Assembly: GCA_019417795.1 (NCBI GenBank)
Contig: DXUR01000003.1
Coordinates: 30,662 to 41,168, forward strand
From: Clostridiales bacterium
GTDB lineage: Bacteria > Bacillota_A > Clostridia > Oscillospirales > Oscillospiraceae
Length of the DNA stretch: 10,507 nt
Direction: 5' to 3'
Shown here: positions 1 to 7,658 of the stretch, one piece after another
Layout of the letters: the number at the start of each line of letters is the position of its first letter
Position numbering within the stretch: position 1 is the stretch's first letter
The notes under the pieces: generated by a model
The model's input: the letters and a program-made list of their open reading frames with translations, nothing else
Told to the model about the DNA's origin: nothing
The model's database searches: none
Position numbers and translations under genes: made by a program

Positions 1-3000
1 GCCAAAGCATCATACGAAGACTGCAACCCCGAAATAACATCGGTCAGTTTTTCCAGCTGTGCGATATATACAGAAGTGCCACCGTTGTTTGTGGCCTGTT
101 GCATTGCTCCACTGAACTCCGGGAAGATATCGTTGGCAAGCTCCAAAAGGATCTTCTTATATGCCTCAGAATACTCCGTGCTATCCTTGATCCCCTGGAT
201 ATATCCGTCGAAAGCATCCTGAGTATTGATATCAGTAGTTTTCAGCGTCTCTCCAAGGTCAATGACCGCCTCATTTTTGAGGAAGTTCTCTTGAGCGGAG
301 TTATAATCGTCTACGAGTCCCTGATAAAACTCAATCTGCTGCTGAACGTTGTTGAGGACATCTTGGGATGAGTCTCCAAGCCAGCTATCAGCCATGCTTT
401 GCCAGCTATCGTCACTCAAAAGTACGTGCTGGAGTTCTTTATACATTGCCAGGACTTCTTCTGCGTTCTTTCCTGCCAGTGCATAGCTAATACTGATTTG
501 CCCGTTGACATTTTCCCACGCATCATTAACATAACCGATCTTTCGCAAAATCTGGTCAATGCCACCTGCGTCAGTAACAACGCCAAGGAAATTCGTTCCA
601 GAACCTTCGGCGTTGATACCTTGGTTATATCGTGACATTGCGTCACGGTACTTGGTATCCAAAGTATCTCTGGCGTCATACGCTGCTTGCAGTTTAATGT
701 TGTCGAGCTTCTTGATCTCGTCATCCAGCTTGCCATTAACCAGATCAAGATTATCAGCCTGCGCCCCAACCAGATCCGTAATATCTTTCTGGATACGCTT
801 CGCCGTCTCTCTGGCAGAAGAGTCGAAGTCGCCGGCAGTTGCCAGCTCTTTATACTCTGCAATCAGATCGGCAAGCGAATTACGCTGATCATTAGCCGCC
901 TCCGCAGCCTCAGTCATAGACTGACGAGCTTCTTCTGCCCGTTGCTTTACGCTTTGCCATACCTGAGCCAAAGCCATGACAGCAGTAACTGCCAGGGTAA
1001 TCCATGTCATGGGGTTAGTCGCCATCGCCGCAAATGCAGCCTTGGCGTTAGCCCCAACAACCTTCCAAGAAAATGCCTGCTTCTCATTCGCTGCGGTCTG
1101 TTGCAGAGCAGCAACGATTGCTTCCTTCTGAGCAGCCGTCAGTTTCTTGGAGTTTAGGATCTCGGTCATCATTGCGGCGGTAATCTGCTCGGTCGTCCGC
1201 TTCTCGGTAGCTTTCGCCATATTCTTGGCAAGCGTAGCAGCAGTCGTTTTATCCGTAGCAGCCCTTTCCGCCAACTCTTGGATCGTATATCTCTGTGCAG
1301 AAGCAATCAGACTGGTCATTGTCATGACCTGCTTCTTCTGCTCCGCAGTCAGTCCAAGTGCGCTCATTGCTGCCGCACGCTGAGACTTATCAAGTCCCAT
1401 CAGCTTAGTAGCATAATACTGTACACTTGTGGCGCTACCGTCCATAACCACGCCAGACGCTCTGATAGCCTCTGTCACCGGAAGGACAGTGCTCTGGAGC
1501 ATATTCATTTCGGCACGGAATTTATAAATCAACGCAATCGCACCAACAAGACCGATTGTACCAAACAATCCCAGCTTCTCCGTCAGCTGGTCAATCCCGT
1601 TGGAAACAAGGTTCAAAGCATCAACAACGAGCTTCATATCGTCGGTCTGGAACAGGTTCTGAGCCACACCAACCCATGTTTCTTTCAGTGCATTCAACTT
1701 ATAATCCAACGATTGCGTAATCTTGTCCATCTCGCGTCCTGCGCTGCCAGCGCTCTCTTCCATCTTTACGATGGCACTACGCGCCTGATCAAAGTTGGAC
1801 AAAATCGCGGCACCAATCTGAGCCTGCCGTTTACCGAACAGAGCATCCAAAAGGTTAGCTCTATTCTTATCGGTCAGCTCATCCCAGATATCCGCAATAT
1901 CGGACAGAATGTCATAGGTAGAACGATAAGTCTCGGGATCGTCCGCCTCAAACAAACTGATACCCCGGTTATTATTGCTTGCGACCTTAGTGAGATCGGC
2001 AATCGTACCGGTCAATTCGGACACGTCTGCGGAGTATTCCTCCGTCTCCTCATCATAGCCACGGATACGCATTGACAAGGTTTTCAGACCGTTACCAACC
2101 GTCGCCGCGTCTCTTGTGATTTCGATAGCGGCGGTCGCCAGAGCCACCGTTTCCTCAAATGTATTGTTTGCAGCAGCCATAGCAGCAGAGCTACGGGTCA
2201 TAGCCTCCACAATATCACCGTTGGACACGGCGAACTTATTACCCACTTCGTTGACCTTGGAGATAATACCATCCAAAGAGTCTTCAACATCGAGGTCGTA
2301 AGCCTTGATGATACTTACCAAGCCGTTTGTCGCCTGGGTAATATCCATGTCGGGAGAAATAGCTTCAAAGATAGCAGAGTTTTCTGCCAGCTTTGCGGCA
2401 TCTTGCATAGCATAGCCCAGTCGTGCCCATTCCGCCGTCTGAGAAATAACTTCCTCAGTGGTTACGCCCAGCGCTTTGGCTGTGCCATTGGCACTATGAT
2501 AGAAACGGTCATACTCCTCTCTGGTCGCGGTCGTGACTTTTTGCAGGTCAATCATGGCCGTATCCAGATCAACGATTGTAGTAAGTGCAGATCTCAGCAG
2601 CCGGAACGCACGAAAGAGAAGCGTAGTAGCAGATACCCACTGGAGTACCTTACCTACGTTGTTCTTCAAAATGTCGCCCAAAGACTGCATATTCTTTCCA
2701 GCAGCTTTGACCTCAGATTTGAACGTGCTAAATTGCGCCGTCCATTTTCTCAGATCCATCTGATTGTCAACGCGCTTGAGGTTTTCACGCAGCTGTTGGA
2801 ACTGCGCATTAAGACCAGGATCTTGTTTCAATGCACTCCATGTTCTTCCAACCGTTTCCAAATCAGCTTTTGCTTTCTCCAAGTTTTGAGTAAACTTGAA
2901 GTCGTTGACATCACCACGCTGGACGCGGAGAAGTTCAGACATTTCCTTACTGCAAGCACCAATCAGAGATTGCAGCCGCTCATATGTCGCAACCTTCTCC

Positions 3001-4502
3001 CTATCCCCCATATCAGCGCCATACTGTGCCGCTGTCTCCCGGAGCAGTCTCATATTCTGCACGAGATTTTCTGTGGGGGCCACCACCTGGCTAAACTTCG
3101 TTTGCAAATCAGCAATGGTAGACGGGATACTCTGCATTGCGACATCGTAATCTCGCGCTTTGTCAGCCAGCTCCATCTGGGTATAAACCAGTTGGGTACC
3201 ATTCAAAAGACGGCTCTGTTCAAGAGCCGTCGCCTGCTTCGCATATTGAATAATATCAGCATAGAGAACCAGCTGTGCCTCCAGAGCCGCCCGCTGATTA
3301 TTCAGCACAGACAGTTGACCTTGCAAAGCCAGCAACTTGTTTTTGTCGTCGCTGGTATTCAGCTTTATCATAGAAGACTGAACAGAGGTAATCTGCTTGT
3401 CCAGAGAGATCAACTGAGTATAGATTTTGTTCGCACCACGCAGCCGCTCCTGGAAGACAGCCACATCATTGTTCAGCTGGTCAAAACTGTTGAGGAAAGC
3501 TACCAACTGATCTTTGGTGCCGACGCCTTGCAAAGTTTTCTTCAATCCGTCGATCTTACTCTTGAACGTGTCGGTCAGTGTTCCGGCAGATTCCAGTCGT
3601 TTCTCCAAGGCTTCCAGCCCGGAAAGCTGATCTGCCTTGATAGAACCGATGTCCTTTGTTCTCAGCTTGGTTGCTACATACTCGGCGTTCTGGTACTCTT
3701 TGACCAAACGCTGCAAGCCGGAAATCTGAGCTTCCAGATTAGAGCGTTGAACATTATCCAGCCGCCCTTCGGCGGCAATCATGGTCTCAATCCGGGCATT
3801 GACTGCGGCGTAAGTATCATTCAGCGCTGTCAAATGAGCGCTATCCGTAATCGGCTTTACAGAAGTTTGACCGACATAAGCGGCTTGAATATCAGCCAAA
3901 AGAGCCTTTTGGCGATTCAAGTATGAAACCCTTGATTCATTGTCCTTCTTGGCCTGAGCCGCTACCTGCTCCTGCTCTCTGCGCTGACGCTCCAGATTTG
4001 CAGTCACATTGGTCAAATGGGTATTGATTTCGCCCGTCTCCGCATTATAGGTTTGCAGATACGTGACGGTTCTCTGCATCTGATCCGTACCCTGAATGGT
4101 CAGATTCAGCATACGTTCCTCTTCGCCGTTCACCGCTTCCCAGCGGCCAGTGATTCGGTCAATCTGGATACCCATTTGATCCAGTTGATCAGTCATGGCA
4201 CGAGAGATGTCGGGGCTGACCTTCAAATTATTAAGCTCAGTCTTAATCTTGTTGACAGAGCTTTGATCCAAGCTCAAAGAAACACCAACGCTTTGGGATT
4301 TTGTTGCTCTGGCGATTTGCTGAGTAATCCGCTGAGTTTGAGACTGAATACCAGCTTCGTCCAGAGTTACACCAACCTTGATGCTGTTTTTGGAATTGAT
4401 CAGCTTTGCAATGTTGGGAAGTTGCGCAGAAATACGTTGTGCGGAAGCCTCTTCATCAGCCTCCAGCTCACTGGTCAATACAATTTTCAGATCTTCGTCC
4501 AC
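1..4502 (-). CDS. Phage tail tape measure protein, TP901-type core (C-terminus beyond window)
   Basis: This protein sets tail length and is packed inside the tail tube during assembly. The frame is open from GTG at 4502 to the window edge, giving 1500 complete codons and no stop. The first ~600 residues are mostly Gln/Glu/Lys/Ala-rich helix, likely coiled coil (for example around residues 170-360). Residues ~618-665 resemble the lead-in of TP901-type tape measures (WVSATTLLFRAFRLL, then DLDTAMIDLQKV). The core spans ~640-900, with EWARLGYAMQDAAKLAE near 690, VSNGDIVEAMTRSSAA, and LKTLSMRIRGYDEE near 810. Hydrophobic segments follow at ~980-998 and ~1162-1181 (NPMTWITLAVTAVMALAQVW), as is usual for the family. 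The start was chosen because AAGGTGG lies 8 bases before this GTG; the nearby ATG on the other frame stops after five codons. No lytic transglycosylase or peptidase domain is seen in the visible part. Family call is firm; full length is unknown. Confidence 0.93.
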   Translation of the reverse strand, partial: MDEDLKIVLTSELEADEEASAQRISAQLPNIAKLINSKNSIKVGVTLDEAGIQSQTQRITQQIARATKSQSVGVSLSLDQSSVNKIKTELNNLKVSPDISRAMTDQLDQMGIQIDRITGRWEAVNGEEERMLNLTIQGTDQMQRTVTYLQTYNAETGEINTHLTNVTANLERQRREQEQVAAQAKKDNESRVSYLNRQKALLADIQAAYVGQTSVKPITDSAHLTALNDTYAAVNARIETMIAAEGRLDNVQRSNLEAQISGLQRLVKEYQNAEYVATKLRTKDIGSIKADQLSGLEALEKRLESAGTLTDTFKSKIDGLKKTLQGVGTKDQLVAFLNSFDQLNNDVAVFQERLRGANKIYTQLISLDKQITSVQSSMIKLNTSDDKNKLLALQGQLSVLNNQRAALEAQLVLYADIIQYAKQATALEQSRLLNGTQLVYTQMELADKARDYDVAMQSIPSTIADLQTKFSQVVAPTENLVQNMRLLRETAAQYGADMGDREKVATYERLQSLIGACSKEMSELLRVQRGDVNDFKFTQNLEKAKADLETVGRTWSALKQDPGLNAQFQQLRENLKRVDNQMDLRKWTAQFSTFKSEVKAAGKNMQSLGDILKNNVGKVLQWVSATTLLFRAFRLLRSALTTIVDLDTAMIDLQKVTTATREEYDRFYHSANGTAKALGVTTEEVISQTAEWARLGYAMQDAAKLAENSAIFEAISPDMDITQATNGLVSIIKAYDLDVEDSLDGIISKVNEVGNKFAVSNGDIVEAMTRSSAAMAAANNTFEETVALATAAIEITRDAATVGNGLKTLSMRIRGYDEETEEYSADVSELTGTIADLTKVASNNNRGISLFEADDPETYRSTYDILSDIADIWDELTDKNRANLLDALFGKRQAQIGAAILSNFDQARSAIVKMEESAGSAGREMDKITQSLDYKLNALKETWVGVAQNLFQTDDMKLVVDALNLVSNGIDQLTEKLGLFGTIGLVGAIALIYKFRAEMNMLQSTVLPVTEAIRASGVVMDGSATSVQYYATKLMGLDKSQRAAAMSALGLTAEQKKQVMTMTSLIASAQRYTIQELAERAATDKTTAATLAKNMAKATEKRTTEQITAAMMTEILNSKKLTAAQKEAIVAALQQTAANEKQAFSWKVVGANAKAAFAAMATNPMTWITLAVTAVMALAQVWQSVKQRAEEARQSMTEAAEAANDQRNSLADLIAEYKELATAGDFDSSARETAKRIQKDITDLVGAQADNLDLVNGKLDDEIKKLDNIKLQAAYDARDTLDTKYRDAMSRYNQGINAEGSGTNFLGVVTDAGGIDQILRKIGYVNDAWENVNGQISISYALAGKNAEEVLAMYKELQHVLLSDDSWQSMADSWLGDSSQDVLNNVQQQIEFYQGLVDDYNSAQENFLKNEAVIDLGETLKTTDINTQDAFDGYIQGIKDSTEYSEAYKKILLELANDIFPEFSGAMQQATNNGGTSVYIAQLEKLTDVISGLQSSYDAL

Positions 4503-4505
4503 ATC

Positions 4506-4517
4506 TCTCACCACCTT
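4506..4517 (-). promoter_or_regulatory. Ribosome binding site deciding a GTG start (tape measure)
   Basis: The minus-strand sequence AAGGTGGTGAGA lies three bases before GTG at 4502. AAGGTGG pairs well with the 16S rRNA tail at an 8-base spacing. It contains two earlier in-frame GTG codons that would overlap the Shine-Dalgarno itself and are therefore poor starts. The same 12-mer with the same spacing precedes the RuvC-like gene. Confidence 0.7.
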
Positions 4518-4530
4518 TTTCTGTTAAATT

Positions 4531-5019
4531 TCATTTCACATTGATCCCCTGTCGTCTCAGTCCAGCTTTCAAAGCATTTACATGAGCGCGGCTTTCTTTC
4601 AGGCGCTCAATGGTTTTTGCAGTAAAAGGACGAGGCTCCATATAGCGCCTACGGCTGGGAAAATCATAGTGATAGAATTTATAACCGTCTCCAAATTCCA
4701 CCAGCTCAGGTAGATTTTTACCAGTCGTTACCTGATCGTCGTTCATACAGCCACCCGGATTCGGTTCAGTCATATTGACCACGACCATCACGCCGCCCTT
4801 TGCTGTTCCACCTCGGATTTCAATGTTGTAGGGATCTCCCAATCCGCCGTATTCTCCACGGCGACGGTACATCCGAGGGGTATAGACCTTGTACACCTCA
4901 GAGTAGATGGTGGCAGCTTCTTCATCCTGGACTTCCTCAAAGACTTCTTTTGTCATTGCGTCGTCGATTTTTGCCATAAGCTGCTTGTTTGCCTTTTCAA
5001 GCGCTTCCCGAATGTTCAT
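4531..5019 (-). CDS. HK97 gp10-like tail component (head-tail joining or tail completion family)
   Basis: A 162-residue protein. An N-terminal helical stretch (about 1-40) leads into YKVYTPRMYRRRGEYGGLGD (~43-62), then PYNIEI. A strand-rich middle (GVMVVVNM) follows, then LVEFGDG (~106-112) and YMEPRPFTAKTIERLKES (~126-143). The order tyrosine/arginine-rich motif, V-E-F/Y-G, then a proline-rich helix near the C-terminus is what I associate with the HK97 gp10 family, whose members act at the head-tail interface or in tail completion. ATG at 5019 was chosen because GGGAGG sits 7 bases upstream; an upstream GTG in frame lies next to that site. It ends 28 bases before the tape measure start. Its place directly before the tape measure is unusual for gp10 homologues. 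The family match is from memory of motifs, not a search. Confidence 0.6.
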   Translation of the reverse strand: MNIREALEKANKQLMAKIDDAMTKEVFEEVQDEEAATIYSEVYKVYTPRMYRRRGEYGGLGDPYNIEIRGGTAKGGVMVVVNMTEPNPGGCMNDDQVTTGKNLPELVEFGDGYKFYHYDFPSRRRYMEPRPFTAKTIERLKESRAHVNALKAGLRRQGINVK

Positions 5020-5054
5020 GCCGCCACCTCCCACTCAATAATTTTCTTTGTTGC

Positions 5055-5666
5055 TTACGCCTTTCTTGAGTTCAGCAGACCTTGCAGGATTCCACCTTCA
5101 CCCAGTCCTTTGGTACCTTCGGAAAGGATACCGGCATACTGCATGAGCGACTCCGTGTCGATATCCTTCACCTTATCGGCCAATCCCTCCAGCAGATCGC
5201 GGAGAGCTGTATCCGTACCATGATCGGCAAGAATACTGCTCTTTTTCCAGTCGATAGCCTGCCCGCACAGGGGAACCATCTCATTCAGCATATCCTGATA
5301 TCCGGCGTTCTGGACGTGATCCAAGTCCATAGCCAGATACAGCTCATTCATAGCATCCACATCCAGAGCGGGAACACCCACTTCATCTGTCTCGTTTTTG
5401 AGCGTCATAGCCGGGATATTGGTACACATCTGGAGAATAGTAGCTCGCAGCATAGGCGAGACATACTCAGGGCGGAACTTGCCCGTCGCATCGAAACATC
5501 CAGAAACCACACGATTCAGAAAGGTGCTCTTCTCTGCGATAGTCAGAGCTGTATGGAATGACACCTCAAAAGAGCTGTCCCCCACAGTAAACGCCTGGGT
5601 GTAAGCATCTTCCTTCTTGTTCTCTTTCAGAAAGGCTTTCACCGTATTTACAGCGATTTTCTTCAT
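5055..5666 (-). CDS. Helical phage protein in the tail assembly chaperone position
   Basis: A 203-residue protein without a domain I can name with certainty. It starts MKKIAVNTVKAFLKEN. Strands (AFTVGDSSFEVSFHTAL, ~25-41) are followed by a helix (AEKSTFLNRVV), a cysteine-containing loop and a long helical second half ending in a Gly-rich tail (SEGTKGLGEGG). The short strand region, then an 'ekstFlnrVV' helix and a line on 'LRATILQMCTNIP', recalls conserved proteins of Firmicutes phages that sit upstream of tape measures; a chaperone that coats the tape measure is the natural guess from position. ATG at 5666 was chosen because GGAGG lies 9 bases upstream; it is one base after the PhoH-like gene's stop, so translation is probably coupled. 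I see no convincing slippery heptamer at its 3' end, so the classic frameshifted G/GT arrangement is not shown. Confidence 0.6.
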   Translation of the reverse strand: MKKIAVNTVKAFLKENKKEDAYTQAFTVGDSSFEVSFHTALTIAEKSTFLNRVVSGCFDATGKFRPEYVSPMLRATILQMCTNIPAMTLKNETDEVGVPALDVDAMNELYLAMDLDHVQNAGYQDMLNEMVPLCGQAIDWKKSSILADHGTDTALRDLLEGLADKVKDIDTESLMQYAGILSEGTKGLGEGGILQGLLNSRKA

Positions 5667-5667
5667 T

Positions 5668-6402
5668 TTATTGATCCTCCACAAGATTCATTGCCGCACG
5701 GAACGTCAGTTCGTCGGCGTGTTGGCTGATCCAGCCGCGATGATTTTCTACCAGTCGGCACACCGCCGTCCGATCATCACCTGCAAACCAGTTCAGATAG
5801 GGAACAAAACCGGAGCGCTCCGGGTGATCGAACAAATCATTCTGTCCCTCATGACCGATTACGATGATTTTGCAACTGTCATGTAAACGAGTCAGAACCT
5901 TCTTCAACTCGTCAAAGTAATAGTTCTGCGCCTCGTCGATGATTACCACTTTGTTCTCAAAGTTGGTACCACGCAGAAACGTGTGCGTAGCGCACTGGAT
6001 ATATGCGGTTTGATACTTCTCGTTGACTGCACCATCGTAAAATGCAGTATTGCGATTTACACCAATTTTTTCCAATGCTTCATAAAATGGCTCAAAATAC
6101 GGCTCGGATTTTTCCTCGATCGTGCCCTTCAAATATCCCTGCTTCTGCTCCTGAGTAGGAGAGGCAATATAGACGATGCCATTACACCGTCCGTATTGAT
6201 AAAGCAAATTGGCTGTGGCCGTAGCAATCAGCGTCTTGCCGGTACCAGCTTTAGCATTGCAAAACACAATCAGCTTCTCCGTGTCCCAAATAGCATCCCG
6301 AAAAACTTTCTGGTATTCATCCAGTCTCAGTCCATAAAAAGGATGCTCCTGCAGGGTAGCGGGGACATCATAGATTTCCATGCTGGTATTTTTCTTTGCC
6401 AT
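5668..6402 (-). CDS. phoH: PhoH-like P-loop ATPase
   Basis: A 244-residue cytoplasmic ATPase of the PhoH family, related to the helicase core of superfamily 1 proteins. Visible motifs, in order, are Walker A AKAGTGKT (50-57), an ASPTQEQKQGYLKG segment (80-93) in the place of the usual PhoH 'rP.v..g...G.LpG', TFLRGTNFEN (141-150), Walker B VVIIDEAQN (152-160), IGHEGQNDL (182-190) in the place of GDxxQxDL, and ENHRG (219-223). The order and spacing fit the family well. ATG at 6402 is preferred because AGGAG lies 10 bases upstream; the in-frame ATG at 6435 has no ribosome binding site and overlaps the preceding protease gene. PhoH proteins are widespread in phages, with RNA-related roles suggested, but the phage function is not settled. 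Here it lies between a ClpP-like protease and tail genes. Its 3' end (GTGGAGGATCAATAA) carries the next gene's ribosome binding site. Confidence 0.9.
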   Translation of the reverse strand: MAKKNTSMEIYDVPATLQEHPFYGLRLDEYQKVFRDAIWDTEKLIVFCNAKAGTGKTLIATATANLLYQYGRCNGIVYIASPTQEQKQGYLKGTIEEKSEPYFEPFYEALEKIGVNRNTAFYDGAVNEKYQTAYIQCATHTFLRGTNFENKVVIIDEAQNYYFDELKKVLTRLHDSCKIIVIGHEGQNDLFDHPERSGFVPYLNWFAGDDRTAVCRLVENHRGWISQHADELTFRAAMNLVEDQ

Positions 6403-6418
6403 ATCTTCTTCACTCCTA

Positions 6419-7069
6419 TCAAAGAATGGTATCAATGTCAGTTACGATCTCGTCGGCAATACCCAACACGATCATTTCTTCACTGAACAAGAACCAATCA
6501 CGGCGATAGTTCTGGTCGTAGACTTCCTCCGTGATTCTGGTGCTGGACAAGATGTACTCCTTCATGCGTTTTTCCAATTCCTTGGTAAACTCCAAGTTGT
6601 CCAACATTTTGCCGATGCTTCCGATCGCACCGGAAGATCCATCATGAATGAGACAACTGGTATGAGGAAAGACATAGCGCTTATGGCCGGCCATCAGCAG
6701 AAGTCCGCCAGCGCTGTACACTCGGCCCATACCGATCGTGTAAATCGGTGTCTTGGACAGGTGGATCATGTCGATGATGTGGAGCACCGTGTCCACGCTG
6801 CCGCCATCCGAATTGATGAAGATTTTGATGGGCTTACGCTCTTCCGGCGCAATTCCCTTATCCTCGGAGTTCCACTTCTTGATATACAAAGCGATATCAA
6901 TAGTAGCGTCGCTGATATCGTCATTCCAAAGAATCTCGCGCTTTTTCAACCGGCGATAATATTCCACCATAGTGGGATCAGGCAACGTGGTGTCTAATAC
7001 CCCCCCCACGTCGATAAAATCCTCGTTAAACTCCTCCATGAGCTTCTTAGTCATCTCGTTCTTTTTCAT
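6419..7069 (-). CDS. clpP: ClpP-like serine protease (S14 family)
   Basis: A 216-residue protein that aligns across its length with ClpP. The handle-side segment YYRRLKKREILWNDDISD (38-55) matches the ClpP 'Y..Ll..RiifL...i.d' region. INSDGGSV (85-92) forms the oxyanion strand. The catalytic Ser119 is in GMGRVYSAGG, His142 in SCLIHDG and Asp191 in RRDWFLFS; the His-to-Asp distance of 49 residues equals that of E. coli ClpP. The triad is therefore complete. In phages such enzymes are usually head maturation proteases near the portal gene, or ClpP mimics; this one lies among tail genes and no Clp ATPase gene is adjacent. The start is uncertain: ATG at 7069 has GAGG 9 bases upstream and is preferred; ATG at 7078 adds three residues. 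Either way the gene overlaps the RuvC-like gene's 3' end, which suggests coupled translation. Substrate is unknown. Confidence 0.9.
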   Translation of the reverse strand: MKKNEMTKKLMEEFNEDFIDVGGVLDTTLPDPTMVEYYRRLKKREILWNDDISDATIDIALYIKKWNSEDKGIAPEERKPIKIFINSDGGSVDTVLHIIDMIHLSKTPIYTIGMGRVYSAGGLLLMAGHKRYVFPHTSCLIHDGSSGAIGSIGKMLDNLEFTKELEKRMKEYILSSTRITEEVYDQNYRRDWFLFSEEMIVLGIADEIVTDIDTIL

Positions 7070-7601
7070 TGAAGTCATCCTCGCTTCCGATTTTGATATT
7101 GTTTACGACGTAATGCCCAATCATCACGGCGTCCGCCAAGTTGTCGTTTTCAGTAACGATCCCATAAATATCCCTTGCAGCTTGCAACGATAGGATTTTT
7201 GATGTCTTTTTGCCCGTAGGTTCGACAGATGTGATCTTTGACTTGATCTCCTTTGTCGTCCTACCTCTTGCTTTGCAGTAATTTTGCCATTGTGTGGGTG
7301 CTACCAAATTGTACAAAATATTCGTTTTTTCACACATATTCACGAGTACGCCCTGTAGTTGAGCCAGTTTTTTGAAAGATTGAACATTCTTTCTAAGCTG
7401 AATGTCCTCCAAAAACACCGCATCAATGTCGTGCGTTCGGATCACCTCACTAAGCAAAGCCTCAATGTGCAAAATTGCCTGCTCGAATGTATAGTTTTTG
7501 CTATCAAAGCCCCACGTCCCATAGTCCAGCAGTTTCTTTACCTCATAGTCATAAACCGCCCATGCGCCGTGTCTGGCTTGGTCAACGGCCAAGATTTTCA
7601 C
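7047..7601 (-). CDS. RuvC-like Holliday junction nuclease
   Basis: A 184-residue RNase H-fold nuclease, likely cutting four-way or branched DNA formed during phage recombination and replication so that it can be packaged. From the chosen start, the first strand ILAVDQA carries Asp7, the second acidic residue is Glu65 in VFLEDIQ, and the C-terminal helix ENDNLADAVMIGHYV carries Asp157. These are the places of Asp7, Glu66 and Asp141 in E. coli RuvC. The position three before the last aspartate, Asp138 in E. coli, is Asn154 here, with Asp153 beside it. The APTQWQNYCKARGRTTKEIKSK stretch (~101-122) matches the substrate-facing region of phage RuvC-like enzymes. GTG at 7601 was chosen because AAGGTGG lies 8 bases upstream; GTG codons at 7613 and 7610 overlap that site. 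A hairpin separates it from the gene before it. Confidence 0.85.
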   Translation of the reverse strand: MKILAVDQARHGAWAVYDYEVKKLLDYGTWGFDSKNYTFEQAILHIEALLSEVIRTHDIDAVFLEDIQLRKNVQSFKKLAQLQGVLVNMCEKTNILYNLVAPTQWQNYCKARGRTTKEIKSKITSVEPTGKKTSKILSLQAARDIYGIVTENDNLADAVMIGHYVVNNIKIGSEDDFNEKERDD

Positions 7602-7604
7602 CCG

Positions 7605-7616
7605 TCTCACCACCTT
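7605..7616 (-). promoter_or_regulatory. Ribosome binding site deciding a GTG start (RuvC-like gene)
   Basis: The minus-strand 12-mer AAGGTGGTGAGA is followed by three bases and GTG at 7601. It is identical in sequence and spacing to the site in front of the tape measure gene. The first base of the site is about 17 bases after the stem of the upstream hairpin, so the hairpin does not hide it. Confidence 0.7.
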
Positions 7617-7632
7617 TCTTTATGAGTCTGAA

Positions 7633-7654
7633 AAGGAGGGCCGAAGCCCTCCTT
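7633..7654 (-). terminator. Stem-loop with UUCG loop, probable weak intrinsic terminator
   Basis: A perfect 9-base-pair stem (AAGGAGGGC / GCCCTCCTT) closes a four-base loop. Read as minus-strand RNA the loop is UUCG closed by C-G, an exceptionally stable tetraloop, and the 3' arm runs into UUUUC. On the plus strand the stem is followed by CCCATT, so only the minus orientation looks like a terminator. It starts four bases after the zinc-ribbon gene's stop codon and lies just before the RuvC-like gene. The U tract is short, so partial termination or protection of the upstream tail mRNA from 3' decay is more likely than a full stop. Confidence 0.7.
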
Positions 7655-7658
7655 CCCA

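Noticed and set aside
2403..3926. A plus-strand open frame of 507 codons
   Set aside because: It is antisense to the tape measure, whose frame is open for 1500 codons with recognisable TP901 motifs. The antisense product is rich in Leu, Gln and Ile without any domain, as expected for the mirror of a Gln/Glu/Leu-rich coiled coil.
5020..5090. A -1 frameshift joining the 203-residue protein to the gp10-like frame, as in tail chaperone G/GT pairs
   Set aside because: The -1 frame does match the downstream gene, but a TGA stands between, and there is no good XXXYYYZ slippery heptamer. The gp10-like gene also has its own strong ribosome binding site.
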